This document shows positions 18,201 through 25,454 of a DNA stretch of 63,994 nt, piece after piece; the stretch's first letter is position 1; every line of letters begins with the position of its first letter. The notes under the pieces were generated by a model. The model was not told where the DNA came from. It ran no database searches and was given only the letters and a program-made list of their open reading frames with translations. The DNA lies in NCBI RefSeq assembly GCF_009696275.1, contig NZ_VUMI01000033.1, positions 1-63,994 of the forward strand, written 5' to 3'. The position numbers and the translations under genes are program-made. The stretch is from Eisenbergiella porci. Its GTDB lineage: Bacteria; Bacillota; Clostridia; Lachnospirales; Lachnospiraceae.

Positions 18201-18662
18201 GCGGCCCTGGCGCAGAGCAGGTTTGCCCACGCGGACGGAGGGCTATGGCAGCACTGCGGCAGTGAATCCTATGGGCGCAGCGGGCTGGCCATGTATGTCA
18301 GGACACCGGGGCTGTCGTGGAAGGAGCCGTCCGAAGCGCCTTCCCTCAGTTATCAGCTGGAGTGTGAAGGCGGGGAATACACCGTCTGGATGCTGTCCAA
18401 ATTCGATGTGATGGAAGAGGCTTATTTTGCCATGGGAGTGGACGGACATCCGTTAGCCAAAGAAGAATTGTACCGGGGCGGGGCGCTGCACCGTTATGAG
18501 GCGGAGCAGATTTACAGATGGGTCCCTGCGGCCAGATGCCTGTTAGAAAAAGGCAGCCATACGCTGCAGGTGTATTCCATGGCGTCAGGCATGCGGTTCG
18601 ACCGGTTCTATCTGACCAGGGGGGAAGAGCTTCCTCCGTCTGATACGCAGTGGCCTGTATGA
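15240..18662 (+). CDS. Glycoside hydrolase family 115 (xylan alpha-glucuronidase type)
   Basis: A 1140-residue protein without a signal peptide. After an N-terminal alpha/beta domain (about 1-150) comes the GH115 TIM barrel with YRGIFINDEEELEAW, ANYIWPAMHVNSFN and GTSHCDMLMRSNN, followed by a helical region and a long C-terminal beta-rich part. GH115 enzymes remove glucuronic or 4-O-methylglucuronic acid from xylan and its oligomers. The lack of a leader suggests it works in the cytoplasm on imported oligosaccharides, which fits the xylulokinase downstream. RBS AAAGGAG lies before the ATG. It is followed by a terminator shared with the convergent lacI gene. Confidence 0.88.
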   Translation: MDFYIKRGQKYRIRISDKESDAVKIAASNLEKDLEKVLGGGLQGDEYAQTAVPEVDSAENYSEIRIGTIGMCEDIDRIAGNFLRDEKGVLVKEAYLLCVREGRLIIAGSDRRGTIYGIYEFCEKIGVSPWYFWADVPVKEKQEIRLPEDFFRTDHPSVEYRGIFINDEEELEAWVKKHMGEETIGVKTYEKVFELLLRLKANYIWPAMHVNSFNSKRENGALAERMGIVVGTSHCDMLMRSNNREWRPWIAKKGYQDAVYDYSVPGRNREILQEYWRESVEQNQDFEVCYTLGMRGIHDSGFETRGLENKSEEEKRQAKVELLETIIRDQRSILRDTLGHDTMMTFIPYKEVLDLYDHGLEVPEDMTLVWANDNYGYIRRYPSEKEKKRSGGNGIYYHNSYWAPPSMSYVFLCSIPLAHTRNELQKAYNEGIRKLWVLNSGAMKPLEQEIEFFLRLAWEIGSENALTEDVDAYVADWIDRNFEGGIGKEVSALLNDFSQLTNVRKLENMDYDAFSQTAYGDEAVVRIHKYEELFARGNAIYEALPEKEKDAFFQLVLMRIHAGYFTNLQFYYGDRSTLAYRQGKMQAAAYYTKKSMQFDDARRKMLLYYNKVMADGKWDGILNPEGFPPPRAAQMPVCTPPLSIGERGMLTHLWNEETEPVFRKPGVKWLELGNAGQESFDFTITAPDWMTLSENSGSVRTEKRILVRVEDCTAAREGEILVKDLSDCSEVRIPVKTEPPAQVCENTEEDGCICVQAVSAQSTVSSPYFHVIKRLGRCRGSLMEAVREDSGFSAPLCYQVYAASEGEFLLELHRFPLLDSTGRIRIGVSVDEGPVRILESYSNDEWRGNWKKNVLNNVDRLYLSLQAMKAGLHRISLYAVDKYFAFSGFVIYTKERKENNLAGITGAQELPWDWDADRWTEDFYGKLTLKPRPVEYAPAECGDDGLAVTSRILYPERYAKTVEPGFFLQEGEHPFAENNGSIRIDAAAALAQSRFAHADGGLWQHCGSESYGRSGLAMYVRTPGLSWKEPSEAPSLSYQLECEGGEYTVWMLSKFDVMEEAYFAMGVDGHPLAKEELYRGGALHRYEAEQIYRWVPAARCLLEKGSHTLQVYSMASGMRFDRFYLTRGEELPPSDTQWPV

Positions 18663-18702
18663 GGGGAGTAACAGGACAATAGTCTGAAATCACACAAAAA
18701 AA

Positions 18703-18753
18703 GCCGTTCCGTGCAGGTGAACCGGTTGGTCTGCCGCACGGAACGACTTTTTT
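18703..18753. terminator. Bidirectional terminator between GH115 and LacI genes
   Basis: GTTCCGTGC / GCACGGAAC stem (9 bp) flanked by an A-run on the left and six T on the right, placed between two convergent genes. Confidence 0.85.
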
Positions 18754-18833
18754 GCAGCAGGAATGAACTGAAAAGATGTCCTGACGCAAGATCGTGTTTG
18801 AAAAATGCTTTCTGCCGGCTGCTGCCGCATAAG

Positions 18834-19850
18834 TCAGATGTTTTCCCGGATACGGATGTCCACCGTCGTATAATGGTATTCCTTTTCCGGCTTTTCCCCG
18901 GTGGTAAGGCAGGAGAACATCAGATCTAAAGGCCTGGTGCCCTGAATGAGGGGCTGCTGGCAGATGGTGGCGGCGATGACTCCCTGAAGCACCATATCCC
19001 TTGTGGTGGGAACCTTATCGCAGGAAATGATGGTAATGTCGCGCCGCCCGGAAGCGAGCACCGCCCGGCAGCCGCCGTATACGCCGCCCGCCGCAAAATA
19101 AAGGGCGTTAATTTCCGGATGCTCTCCAAGCAGCCGCAGCGTGCCGTCATAGCTTTCAAATTCATCGTCGCTGTTTTCAATCGTATCCACGATGTGGATG
19201 CCAGGATAATGTGACTGCACCCGGTCCCTGAAGCCCGCAATCCGGTCCGTATGGCAGAGTACCTTGGAGGAACCGCTGATAATTCCCGCGTAGACCTCCC
19301 CGTCCGACATCAGATGCATCAGTCCCGCGGCGGTTTCCCCGGAACGGTAGAAGTTGCAGCCTACGTAGGCCAGGCGGGCGGAGTTTTCAATATCCGTATT
19401 GGTGGTGATCACGGGGATGCCTTTTTCACTCAGCTCATTGATCTTGCCGGCAATGAGCGGATCGTTATAGGGGGAAAGCACGATGCCGTTCACGCCCTGG
19501 GCCGCCATCCTGTCCATGGCGTCCAGCTGGGCCTGCAGGTCGAAGCCCACGCGTGAAATGAGGACGGAGCAGTTATATCCGCCAAGCTCTTCCGCCTTTT
19601 TATTTACCCCTTCTATCACATCATTAAAAAACGGATTTCCCGTATCGAACAAAATTACCCCGATTTTCAGGTTCTTTTTCTGTGCGGCAAGCACGATGCC
19701 GGCCCTGTTCGGTTTATAATCAAGCGCCTGGGCTATTTCCAGTACCTTCCGGGCCGTCTTGGGATTTACCGCCCCGCGGTTATTCAGGACCCGGTCAACC
19801 GTTCCTCTGGAGACTCCGGCCAGCTCGGCAATTTCCTTAATCGTAGCCAT
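18834..19850 (-). CDS. LacI-family transcriptional regulator
   Basis: A 338-residue repressor with N-terminal HTH (MATIKEIAELAGVSRGTVDR), hinge helix region, and periplasmic-binding-type sugar sensor (about 60-335, with VGFDLQAQLDAMDRMAAQGV and YVGCNFYRSGETAA, ribose-binding-protein-like). The start at 19850 follows GAGGTGA; the longer frame to 19913 adds non-conserved residues. It is divergent from xylB, whose promoter contains perfect palindromes, so it probably represses the xylB-isomerase operon. Confidence 0.88.
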   Translation of the reverse strand: MATIKEIAELAGVSRGTVDRVLNNRGAVNPKTARKVLEIAQALDYKPNRAGIVLAAQKKNLKIGVILFDTGNPFFNDVIEGVNKKAEELGGYNCSVLISRVGFDLQAQLDAMDRMAAQGVNGIVLSPYNDPLIAGKINELSEKGIPVITTNTDIENSARLAYVGCNFYRSGETAAGLMHLMSDGEVYAGIISGSSKVLCHTDRIAGFRDRVQSHYPGIHIVDTIENSDDEFESYDGTLRLLGEHPEINALYFAAGGVYGGCRAVLASGRRDITIISCDKVPTTRDMVLQGVIAATICQQPLIQGTRPLDLMFSCLTTGEKPEKEYHYTTVDIRIRENI

Positions 19851-20144
19851 GCCTGGTTCACCTCTGATTTCTTTTTTATTCCCGCGGGCAGAACCAAGCA
19901 GCCATGCTTGCATGGATATTTGGCGACTGCCGCGAGGGTCAAATGCCCCGCTGCTCTGCAGCGCTGCAAATTTGATACCCCATTGCTTACAGCGGGGACT
20001 TTGATTATTTCTGCTGGCGGCGGGTTAAACGGTGAATTCAAAGAAAAACGAATATTTTCCCGTCTGCCAGACAGGACGCCCGCGGCAGACGCCCGGCAGA
20101 AATGTTCCGGATTCTTATGGCAATGTAAATTCCGGTTATCCGAT

Positions 20145-20176
20145 GGTTGTATGCAACCTTGCAGTTGTATGCAACT
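20145..20176. promoter_or_regulatory. Tandem palindromic operators
   Basis: GGTTGTATGCAACC (20145-20158) and AGTTGTATGCAACT (20163-20176) are two palindromes sharing the core GTTGTATGCAAC, centred 18 bases apart. They are in the gap between lacI and xylB and have the even symmetry expected of LacI-family sites. Confidence 0.5.
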
Positions 20177-20242
20177 TTGCAGTTACACTTTCCATAACCG
20201 TAACATAATAAACGGTCAAAGTCAATTTTCAAAGGGTGAAAA

Positions 20243-20261
20243 TCGTGTGCGTGCAACACGA
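20243..20261. promoter_or_regulatory. Possible additional operator palindrome
   Basis: TCGTGT and ACACGA arms separated by 7 bases. It shares the CGTG flavour of the operator at 20382 but has a different spacing, so its role is uncertain. Confidence 0.3.
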
Positions 20262-20345
20262 AACAGCAGATTATACAAAAGAGGATGTCAAAAGGCCGCA
20301 AAAAACAAGGTGGATTGTATATTTTAACGAATTTGACAAACCCCA

Positions 20346-20397
20346 TTGATTTTTGGGAGGAAATCATTTATTATGAAAGTAACGTGCACGAGCACGT
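20346..20397 (+). promoter_or_regulatory. xylB promoter with overlapping LacI-type operator
   Basis: -35 TTGATT (20346-20351), 17-base spacer, -10 TATTAT (20369-20374). A perfect palindrome ACGTGC-ACGA-GCACGT occupies 20382-20397, exactly at the expected transcription start, a classic repression position. The untranslated leader to the ATG at 20513 is about 130 bases. Confidence 0.65.
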
Positions 20398-20512
20398 AAG
20401 AACGGACAAAAAACAGGCGGCATGCGGGCAATTGCTTTTGGGGAAGCCGGAAGGCTGGCTGAGGCGCCGCATTGAAAGCCGCATTTAAGAAGGAAAGGAC
20501 GGGAGGCGCGGT

Positions 20513-21982
20513 ATGTTATACATAGGCGTAGATCTTGGGACATCGGCGGTCAAGCTTTTGCTGATGGACGAAAAGGGAGAGATTAAGAAGATTGTTTCAA
20601 AGGAATATCCTTTGTTTTTCCCTCATCCGGGCTGGTCTGAGCAGAAGCCGGAGGACTGGTTTGAGCAGACCATGGCAGGCCTGAAGGAGCTGGTTGCGGA
20701 ATGTGACAAATCACAGGTGGCGGGCATCAGCTTTGGCGGACAGATGCACGGACTGGTAATTCTGGATAAGGAGGATCAGGTCATCCGCCCGGCCATTTTA
20801 TGGAATGACGGAAGGACCGGTGAGGAGACGGATTATCTGAATCAGGTAATCGGCAAGGATAAGCTGTCCGAATATACGGCGAATATTGCTTTTGCAGGCT
20901 TTACCGCACCGAAGCTTCTCTGGGTGAAGAACAAAGAGCCTGAGAATTTTGCCAAAATAGAAAAAATTATGCTTCCCAAGGATTACCTTGCATATAAGCT
21001 TTCCGGCGTACACTGCACGGATGTATCCGATGCTTCCGGCATGCTGCTGCTGGATGTGAAGAACCGCTGCTGGTCGGATGAGATGTGCGAAATCTGCGGC
21101 ATCCGTAAGGAACAGCTGGCGCAGATTTTTGAAAGCTATGAAGTGGTGGGAACACTGCTTCCCGAAATCGCACAGGAGCTGGGGCTGCCCGGGAATGTAA
21201 AGGTGATTGCAGGAGCCGGGGACAATGCGGCTGCGGCTGTGGGAACCGGAACCGTGGGCGACGGCATGTGCAATATTTCCCTGGGAACAAGCGGAACGAT
21301 TTTTATTTCCTCCAGAAGCTTCTGCGTGGACAGCAACAATGCGCTGCACGCGTTTGCCCATGCGGACGGGAAATACCATCTGATGGGATGCATGCTCAGC
21401 GCGGCTTCCTGCAACAAGTGGTGGATGGATGATATCATCGGCACAGGCGATTATGCGGCGGAGCAGGCGGCCATTACAAAGCTGGGAGAAAACCATGTAT
21501 TTTTCCTGCCTTATCTGATGGGAGAGCGTTCTCCCCATAATAACCCCAATGCAAGAGGAACCTTCATCGGCATGACCATGGATACCACCAGGGCTGATAT
21601 GACGCAGGCTGTTCTGGAAGGCGTTGCTTTTGCACTGAGGGATTCCTTTGAGGTTGCCAGGTCTCTGGGAATACATATTGAAAGAACCAAGATCTGCGGC
21701 GGCGGAGCGAAGAGCCCTCTCTGGAAGAAGATCATGGCGAACGTGCTTGGCATTAAGGTTGATATGATTGAAAGCGAAGAAGGACCCGGCTACGGCGGAG
21801 CGATTCTGGCGGCTGTGGGCTGCGGAGAGTTCGCAAGCGTGGAGGAAGCCGCAGACAAGCTGGTGAAGGTTGTGGGAACCGTGGAGCCTGATCCGGAGCT
21901 GACTGCGAAATATGAGGAAAGATATCAGCAGTTCAGACAGATTTATCCTGCCTGCAAAGAACTGTTTGACAAGATTATTTAA
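20513..21982 (+). CDS. xylB: Xylulokinase-type FGGY carbohydrate kinase
   Basis: A 489-residue FGGY kinase with phosphate-binding loop GVDLGTSAVKLLL at the N-terminus, GQMHGL, WNDGRT, and the second-domain motifs GAGDNAAAAVGTG and CGGGAKSPLWKKIMA. The motifs and length match XylB, which phosphorylates D-xylulose. Because the downstream genes are a fucose/arabinose isomerase-like protein and a DUF4867 protein rather than XylA, the ketose might be another pentulose. First gene of the LacI-controlled operon; RBS GGGAGG. Confidence 0.85.
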   Translation: MLYIGVDLGTSAVKLLLMDEKGEIKKIVSKEYPLFFPHPGWSEQKPEDWFEQTMAGLKELVAECDKSQVAGISFGGQMHGLVILDKEDQVIRPAILWNDGRTGEETDYLNQVIGKDKLSEYTANIAFAGFTAPKLLWVKNKEPENFAKIEKIMLPKDYLAYKLSGVHCTDVSDASGMLLLDVKNRCWSDEMCEICGIRKEQLAQIFESYEVVGTLLPEIAQELGLPGNVKVIAGAGDNAAAAVGTGTVGDGMCNISLGTSGTIFISSRSFCVDSNNALHAFAHADGKYHLMGCMLSAASCNKWWMDDIIGTGDYAAEQAAITKLGENHVFFLPYLMGERSPHNNPNARGTFIGMTMDTTRADMTQAVLEGVAFALRDSFEVARSLGIHIERTKICGGGAKSPLWKKIMANVLGIKVDMIESEEGPGYGGAILAAVGCGEFASVEEAADKLVKVVGTVEPDPELTAKYEERYQQFRQIYPACKELFDKII

Positions 21983-22093
21983 AAAAGTTCCCGGCTGTGG
22001 GCAAAGCCGCGCAGGGATGTTCTCAATGCTGATAATGCCGGCTGATTCCGGCTGAATCTAAAAATGGACTGAACAAAAGAAAGGAGAAGAGGG

Positions 22094-22714
22094 ATGGAAA
22101 TTAAGAAAGTAACGGACGCCGCTTTCCGGAAATACGGAAGGGTAGTGGACAATGTGGATTTTACGGCTCTGGTTGCAGAACTGGAAAAGACACCCTGTAC
22201 ACAGGAAGTTGTTTATGAGCCAAGCGTGGAACAACTGGAGGCTCTTCCTGTATACAAGGAGCTTCAGGATACTGCCTATGGGGAAATGCCGATCCAGATC
22301 GGCTTCTGTAACGGCAATAATTACAAGCTGAACGCGCTGGAGTACCATAGATCCTCAGAGATCGACGTGGCGGCTTCCGATCTGATTCTGCTGCTTGGCT
22401 GGCAGCAGGATATCGAAGAGGGCTATACTTACGATACCTCTAAGGTGGAAGCTTTTCTGCTTCCTAAGGGTGTGGGCGTGGAGCTTTATGCAACAACACT
22501 TCACTATGCGCCCTGCAACAGCACGGAGGAAGGCTTCCGCTGTGCTATCGTTCTCCCCGACGGAACCAATCTGCCGCTGGATGAGAACCACTGTGCAGGC
22601 GGCGAGGATGCGCTGATCACTGCCAAGAACAAATGGCTCATCGGACATGCCGAGGGCGGCCTTCCCGAAGGATGCCATATCGGCCTGAAGGGCGAGAACA
22701 TCTGTGTAAAATAA
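22094..22714 (+). CDS. DUF4867 family protein (probable cupin)
   Basis: A 206-residue protein resembling DUF4867. The central part (LILLLGWQQDIEEG, VEAFLLPKGVGVELYATTLHYAPC) has the small-beta pattern of a cupin, with a His and nearby acidic residues as possible metal ligands. The family is of unknown function and is found beside sugar kinases and isomerases. It sits between xylB and the isomerase-like gene, so it may be an isomerase or epimerase of the same pathway. AAAGGAGAAGAGGG precedes the ATG. Confidence 0.7.
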   Translation: MEIKKVTDAAFRKYGRVVDNVDFTALVAELEKTPCTQEVVYEPSVEQLEALPVYKELQDTAYGEMPIQIGFCNGNNYKLNALEYHRSSEIDVAASDLILLLGWQQDIEEGYTYDTSKVEAFLLPKGVGVELYATTLHYAPCNSTEEGFRCAIVLPDGTNLPLDENHCAGGEDALITAKNKWLIGHAEGGLPEGCHIGLKGENICVK

Positions 22715-22717
22715 GCC

Positions 22718-22836
22718 GATTTTAATGCGGCCTATGGCCGCGAAAGGAGAGGATGGGACACCTTGTGTCCCACCGGAGAAGCAAAAGACGCTTCTCCCCT
22801 GATTTTAGTGCGGCCTATGGCCGCGAAAGGAGAGGA
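22718..22836 (+). repeat. Duplicated 36-bp hairpin-plus-RBS leader unit
   Basis: Bases 22718-22753 and 22801-22836 are 35/36 identical. Each holds GCGGCC-TAT-GGCCGC followed by GAAAGGAGAGGA, a hairpin next to a ribosome binding sequence. Between the copies are two more hairpins, GGGACAC/GTGTCCC and GGAGAAGC/GCTTCTCC. The second copy serves the isomerase-like gene at 22842; the first has no ORF of its own. Confidence 0.75.
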
Positions 22837-22841
22837 AAGAA

Positions 22842-24320
22842 ATGAACAACATGCCGAAAGAAAAAATCGCTATCGTAGCGGTAAGCCGTGACTGCTTCCC
22901 TATGGATTTATCCGTATCCAGAAGAAAAGCAGTAGTTGCAGCTTACAAGGAAAAATATGGGGACGGTCTTTATGAGTGCCCTGTATGTATCGAAAATGAA
23001 ATCGATATGAGAAAAGCACTGGCGGACGTGAAGGAAGCCGGCTGCAATGCAATCGTGGTTTACCTTGGAAACTTCGGACCTGAAACACCTGAAACCCTGT
23101 TAATCAAGGAATTTGACGGACCGGCTATGGTAGTGGCTGCTGCGGAAGAAACCGGAAACAATCTGGTAAGCGGCAGAGGCGACGCATACTGCGGCGTTCT
23201 GAATGCAAGCTATAACCTGAAGCTGCGCAACCTGAAAGCATATCTTCCCGAATATCCGGTGGGAACTGCTTCCGAATGCGCTGATATGATCGCTGAATTC
23301 GCACCTGTTGCCAGGGCAATCGTTGGTTTAAGAAACCTGAAGATCATTTCCTTCGGACCTCGTCCGAAAGACTTCATGGCCTGCAACGCACCGATTAAAC
23401 AGCTGTTCAACCTGGGTGTGGAAATCGAAGAAAACTCCGAACTGGATCTGTTCGAAGCCTTCAACAACCATGCAGGAGATGAGAGAATCCCTGAAGTTGT
23501 AAAGGATATGGAAGAAGAACTGGGTGCAGGAAACAAGAAGCCCGAAATCTTAAACAAGCTGGCTCAGTACGAGCTGACCCTGCTTGACTGGATCGAAGAA
23601 CATAAGGGAAGCCGTGAATTCGTAGCAGTTGCCGGAAAATGCTGGCCCGCATTCCAGACACAGTTTGGCTGCGTTCCCTGCTATGTAAACAGCCGCCTGA
23701 CCAAGAGAGGCATCCCAGTATCCTGTGAAGTTGATATTTACGGCGCTCTGAGTGAGTTCATCGGAACCGTTGTCAGCAACGATGTGGTTACTCTGCTGGA
23801 TATCAACAATACGGTTCCCGCAGATATGTTTGAATCCGACATCAAAGGAAAATATGACTATACCCAGAAAGATACCTTCATGGGCTTCCACTGCGGAAAT
23901 ACCGCATCCAGCAAGCTTTCCTTCTGCGAGATGAAATATCAGTTCATCATGGCAAGAAGCCTGCCTGAAGAAGTTACCCAGGGTACTCTGGAAGGAGATA
24001 TCATCCCCGGGGACATTACCTTCTACCGTCTGCAGAGCACAGCGGATGCCAAGCTGCGCGCATACATCGCACAGGGCGAGGTTCTGCCTGTGGCAACCCG
24101 TTCCTTCGGCGGAATCGGCGTATTCGCCATTCCTGAAATGGGACGCTTCTACCGTCATGTCCTGGTTGAGAAGAACTATCCTCACCACGGTGCAGTTGCG
24201 TTCGGACATTTCGGAAAGGCTCTGTATGAAGTATTTAAATACATCGGTGTTGAAACGGATGAAATCAACTTCAACCAGCCTAAGGGCATGATGTATCCTA
24301 CGGAAAATCCGTTCGCTTAA
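22842..24320 (+). CDS. L-fucose/L-arabinose isomerase-like protein
   Basis: A 492-residue protein of the FucI/AraA superfamily: an N-terminal Rossmann-like half (AIVAVSRDCFPMD, NAIVVYLGNFGPETPE), GLRNLKIISFGPRPKDFM, and a C-terminal half with FHCGNTASSKL, ending HHGAVAFGHFGKALYE. The family interconverts aldoses and ketoses with a divalent metal, but this subgroup is not characterised and the substrate cannot be read from sequence. It is probably the aldose-ketose step before the XylB-type kinase of the same operon. Codon use is strongly biased to AA-rich Glu/Lys codons, suggesting high expression. Confidence 0.8.
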   Translation: MNNMPKEKIAIVAVSRDCFPMDLSVSRRKAVVAAYKEKYGDGLYECPVCIENEIDMRKALADVKEAGCNAIVVYLGNFGPETPETLLIKEFDGPAMVVAAAEETGNNLVSGRGDAYCGVLNASYNLKLRNLKAYLPEYPVGTASECADMIAEFAPVARAIVGLRNLKIISFGPRPKDFMACNAPIKQLFNLGVEIEENSELDLFEAFNNHAGDERIPEVVKDMEEELGAGNKKPEILNKLAQYELTLLDWIEEHKGSREFVAVAGKCWPAFQTQFGCVPCYVNSRLTKRGIPVSCEVDIYGALSEFIGTVVSNDVVTLLDINNTVPADMFESDIKGKYDYTQKDTFMGFHCGNTASSKLSFCEMKYQFIMARSLPEEVTQGTLEGDIIPGDITFYRLQSTADAKLRAYIAQGEVLPVATRSFGGIGVFAIPEMGRFYRHVLVEKNYPHHGAVAFGHFGKALYEVFKYIGVETDEINFNQPKGMMYPTENPFA

Positions 24321-24372
24321 ATAAAACATAATTCCGGTTCCGGCGCTGCCGGGTCCGGGTAAAAAAGAAAGA

Positions 24373-24424
24373 AAACCGCAGAAGCAGTGTTTACGTGGGG
24401 TGGCGTAAACCTCGTCTGCGGTTT
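24373..24424 (+). terminator. Terminator of the xylB operon
   Basis: AAACCGCAGA / TCTGCGGTTT stem enclosing an inner GTTTACG/CGTAAAC hairpin, ending in a short T-run. Confidence 0.75.
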
Positions 24425-24443
24425 TCAGAATAAAAACCTACAG

Positions 24444-24482
24444 AAAAATGCAGCCGGAGAGAAACCTGAGGCTGCATTTTTT
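24444..24482. terminator. Second, bidirectional terminator
   Basis: AAAAATGCAGCC / GGCTGCATTTTTT; T-runs occur on both strands, so it can also stop the convergent XRE gene transcript at 24535. Confidence 0.85.
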
Positions 24483-24490
24483 CATAAGCT

Positions 24491-24517
24491 GTAACTGTTC
24501 AGTTCCTTCACAGTTAC
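24491..24517. repeat. GTAACTGT palindrome copy
   Basis: GTAACTGTTCAG ... ACAGTTAC, 27 bases. On the minus strand it reads almost the same as the 15156 copy (TGTGAAGGAACTGAACAG core). Member of the dispersed family. Confidence 0.75.
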
Positions 24518-24534
24518 CATAGGTCATTCATTAT

Positions 24535-24873
24535 TTAATTTCGAAGCTTCAATGCCAGAAGGATTAATTCATATATGATCTTCTGTTCTTTGGGAGTCAG
24601 TTCCATTACAAGAAACATGATTTTATCCGGAATATAATCCATGGCAGGAAAGTTGGCAGCAGTGACATTGGCAAAGAGCTGGTCTAAGGGAACCTGCAGT
24701 CCGTCGGATATCTTCATGACACTTTCTATTGTCGGGTTTTTCTCTCCGCGTTCCAGCTGCCCGATGTAAGTGGGATGAAGATTGCATTTTTCTGCCAGCT
24801 CCTCCTGGCTTAAATGCTTTTCCTTCCGAAATCCTCTGATTCTGGCCCCAACCAGTTTCGAGATGTTATCCAT
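24535..24873 (-). CDS. XRE-family HTH regulator
   Basis: A 112-residue protein with an N-terminal Cro/CI helix-turn-helix (LSQEELAEKCNLHPTYIGQL) and a short C-terminal helical tail (LTPKEQKIIYELILLALKL). The start at 24873 is placed after GGAGGTCGG; a six-residue longer form from 24891 is possible. It is divergent from another XRE gene at 25102. Target unknown. Confidence 0.8.
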   Translation of the reverse strand: MDNISKLVGARIRGFRKEKHLSQEELAEKCNLHPTYIGQLERGEKNPTIESVMKISDGLQVPLDQLFANVTAANFPAMDYIPDKIMFLVMELTPKEQKIIYELILLALKLRN

Positions 24874-25101
24874 ATTTTTTCCGACCTCCATATAAAAGAC
24901 TATAAATACGGAAATTATCTTTCAATATACTAATAATATGTAATTCCTTGAATTTGATACTATAAATATTTCCCTGTGCGCCATGGATTACTGCTTTGCG
25001 CATGTTGACAAAGCACGGCGGATGAGGTAAATTCCTTGTAATTTATTTTTGAAGGGATTTATGGAGAGTGTATGCGTTTTAGCGGAGAAAGAGGGGAAGA
25101 A

Positions 25102-25422
25102 ATGCCTGAATCTAAGCTGTTGATGGATATTGGGGACAGACTGCGGGCCCAGAGGGAGAAAATGGGGCTGACACAGAAGCAGACTGCAAAGCTGCTTGGA
25201 ATTTCAGAAACGTATTACGGAGAGATAGAAAGAGGAAACAGGAAGCTTACCATAGAAAGGATTTTGCTGGTCAGGAAACATTTAGAGCTTGACCCTACCT
25301 ACCTGATTACAGGGGAGCATAATTCCAACCAGCTGATTGAACGGCTGATGGAGGAATGCCCCAAAGGAAAAGAGGACCTGGTGATACAGCTTATGCATTA
25401 TCTTGCGCTTCTGTACCGGTGA
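25102..25422 (+). CDS. XRE-family HTH regulator
   Basis: A 106-residue protein with an HTH (LTQKQTAKLLGISETYYGEI, about residues 23-42) and a C-terminal helix pair that may dimerise. GAGGGGAAGAA supports the start at 25102; an upstream ATG at 25072 in frame has no clear ribosome site. It is divergent from the XRE gene at 24873, and the two may control each other. Target unknown. Confidence 0.78.
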   Translation: MPESKLLMDIGDRLRAQREKMGLTQKQTAKLLGISETYYGEIERGNRKLTIERILLVRKHLELDPTYLITGEHNSNQLIERLMEECPKGKEDLVIQLMHYLALLYR

Positions 25423-25454
25423 TGCTGGCAGGTCCTTTTTGCCTGGGCTGCGGA

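Noticed and set aside
20285-20488. 67-residue ORF before xylB
   Set aside because: It spans the promoter and operator palindrome of xylB and lacks a family; more likely untranslated leader.
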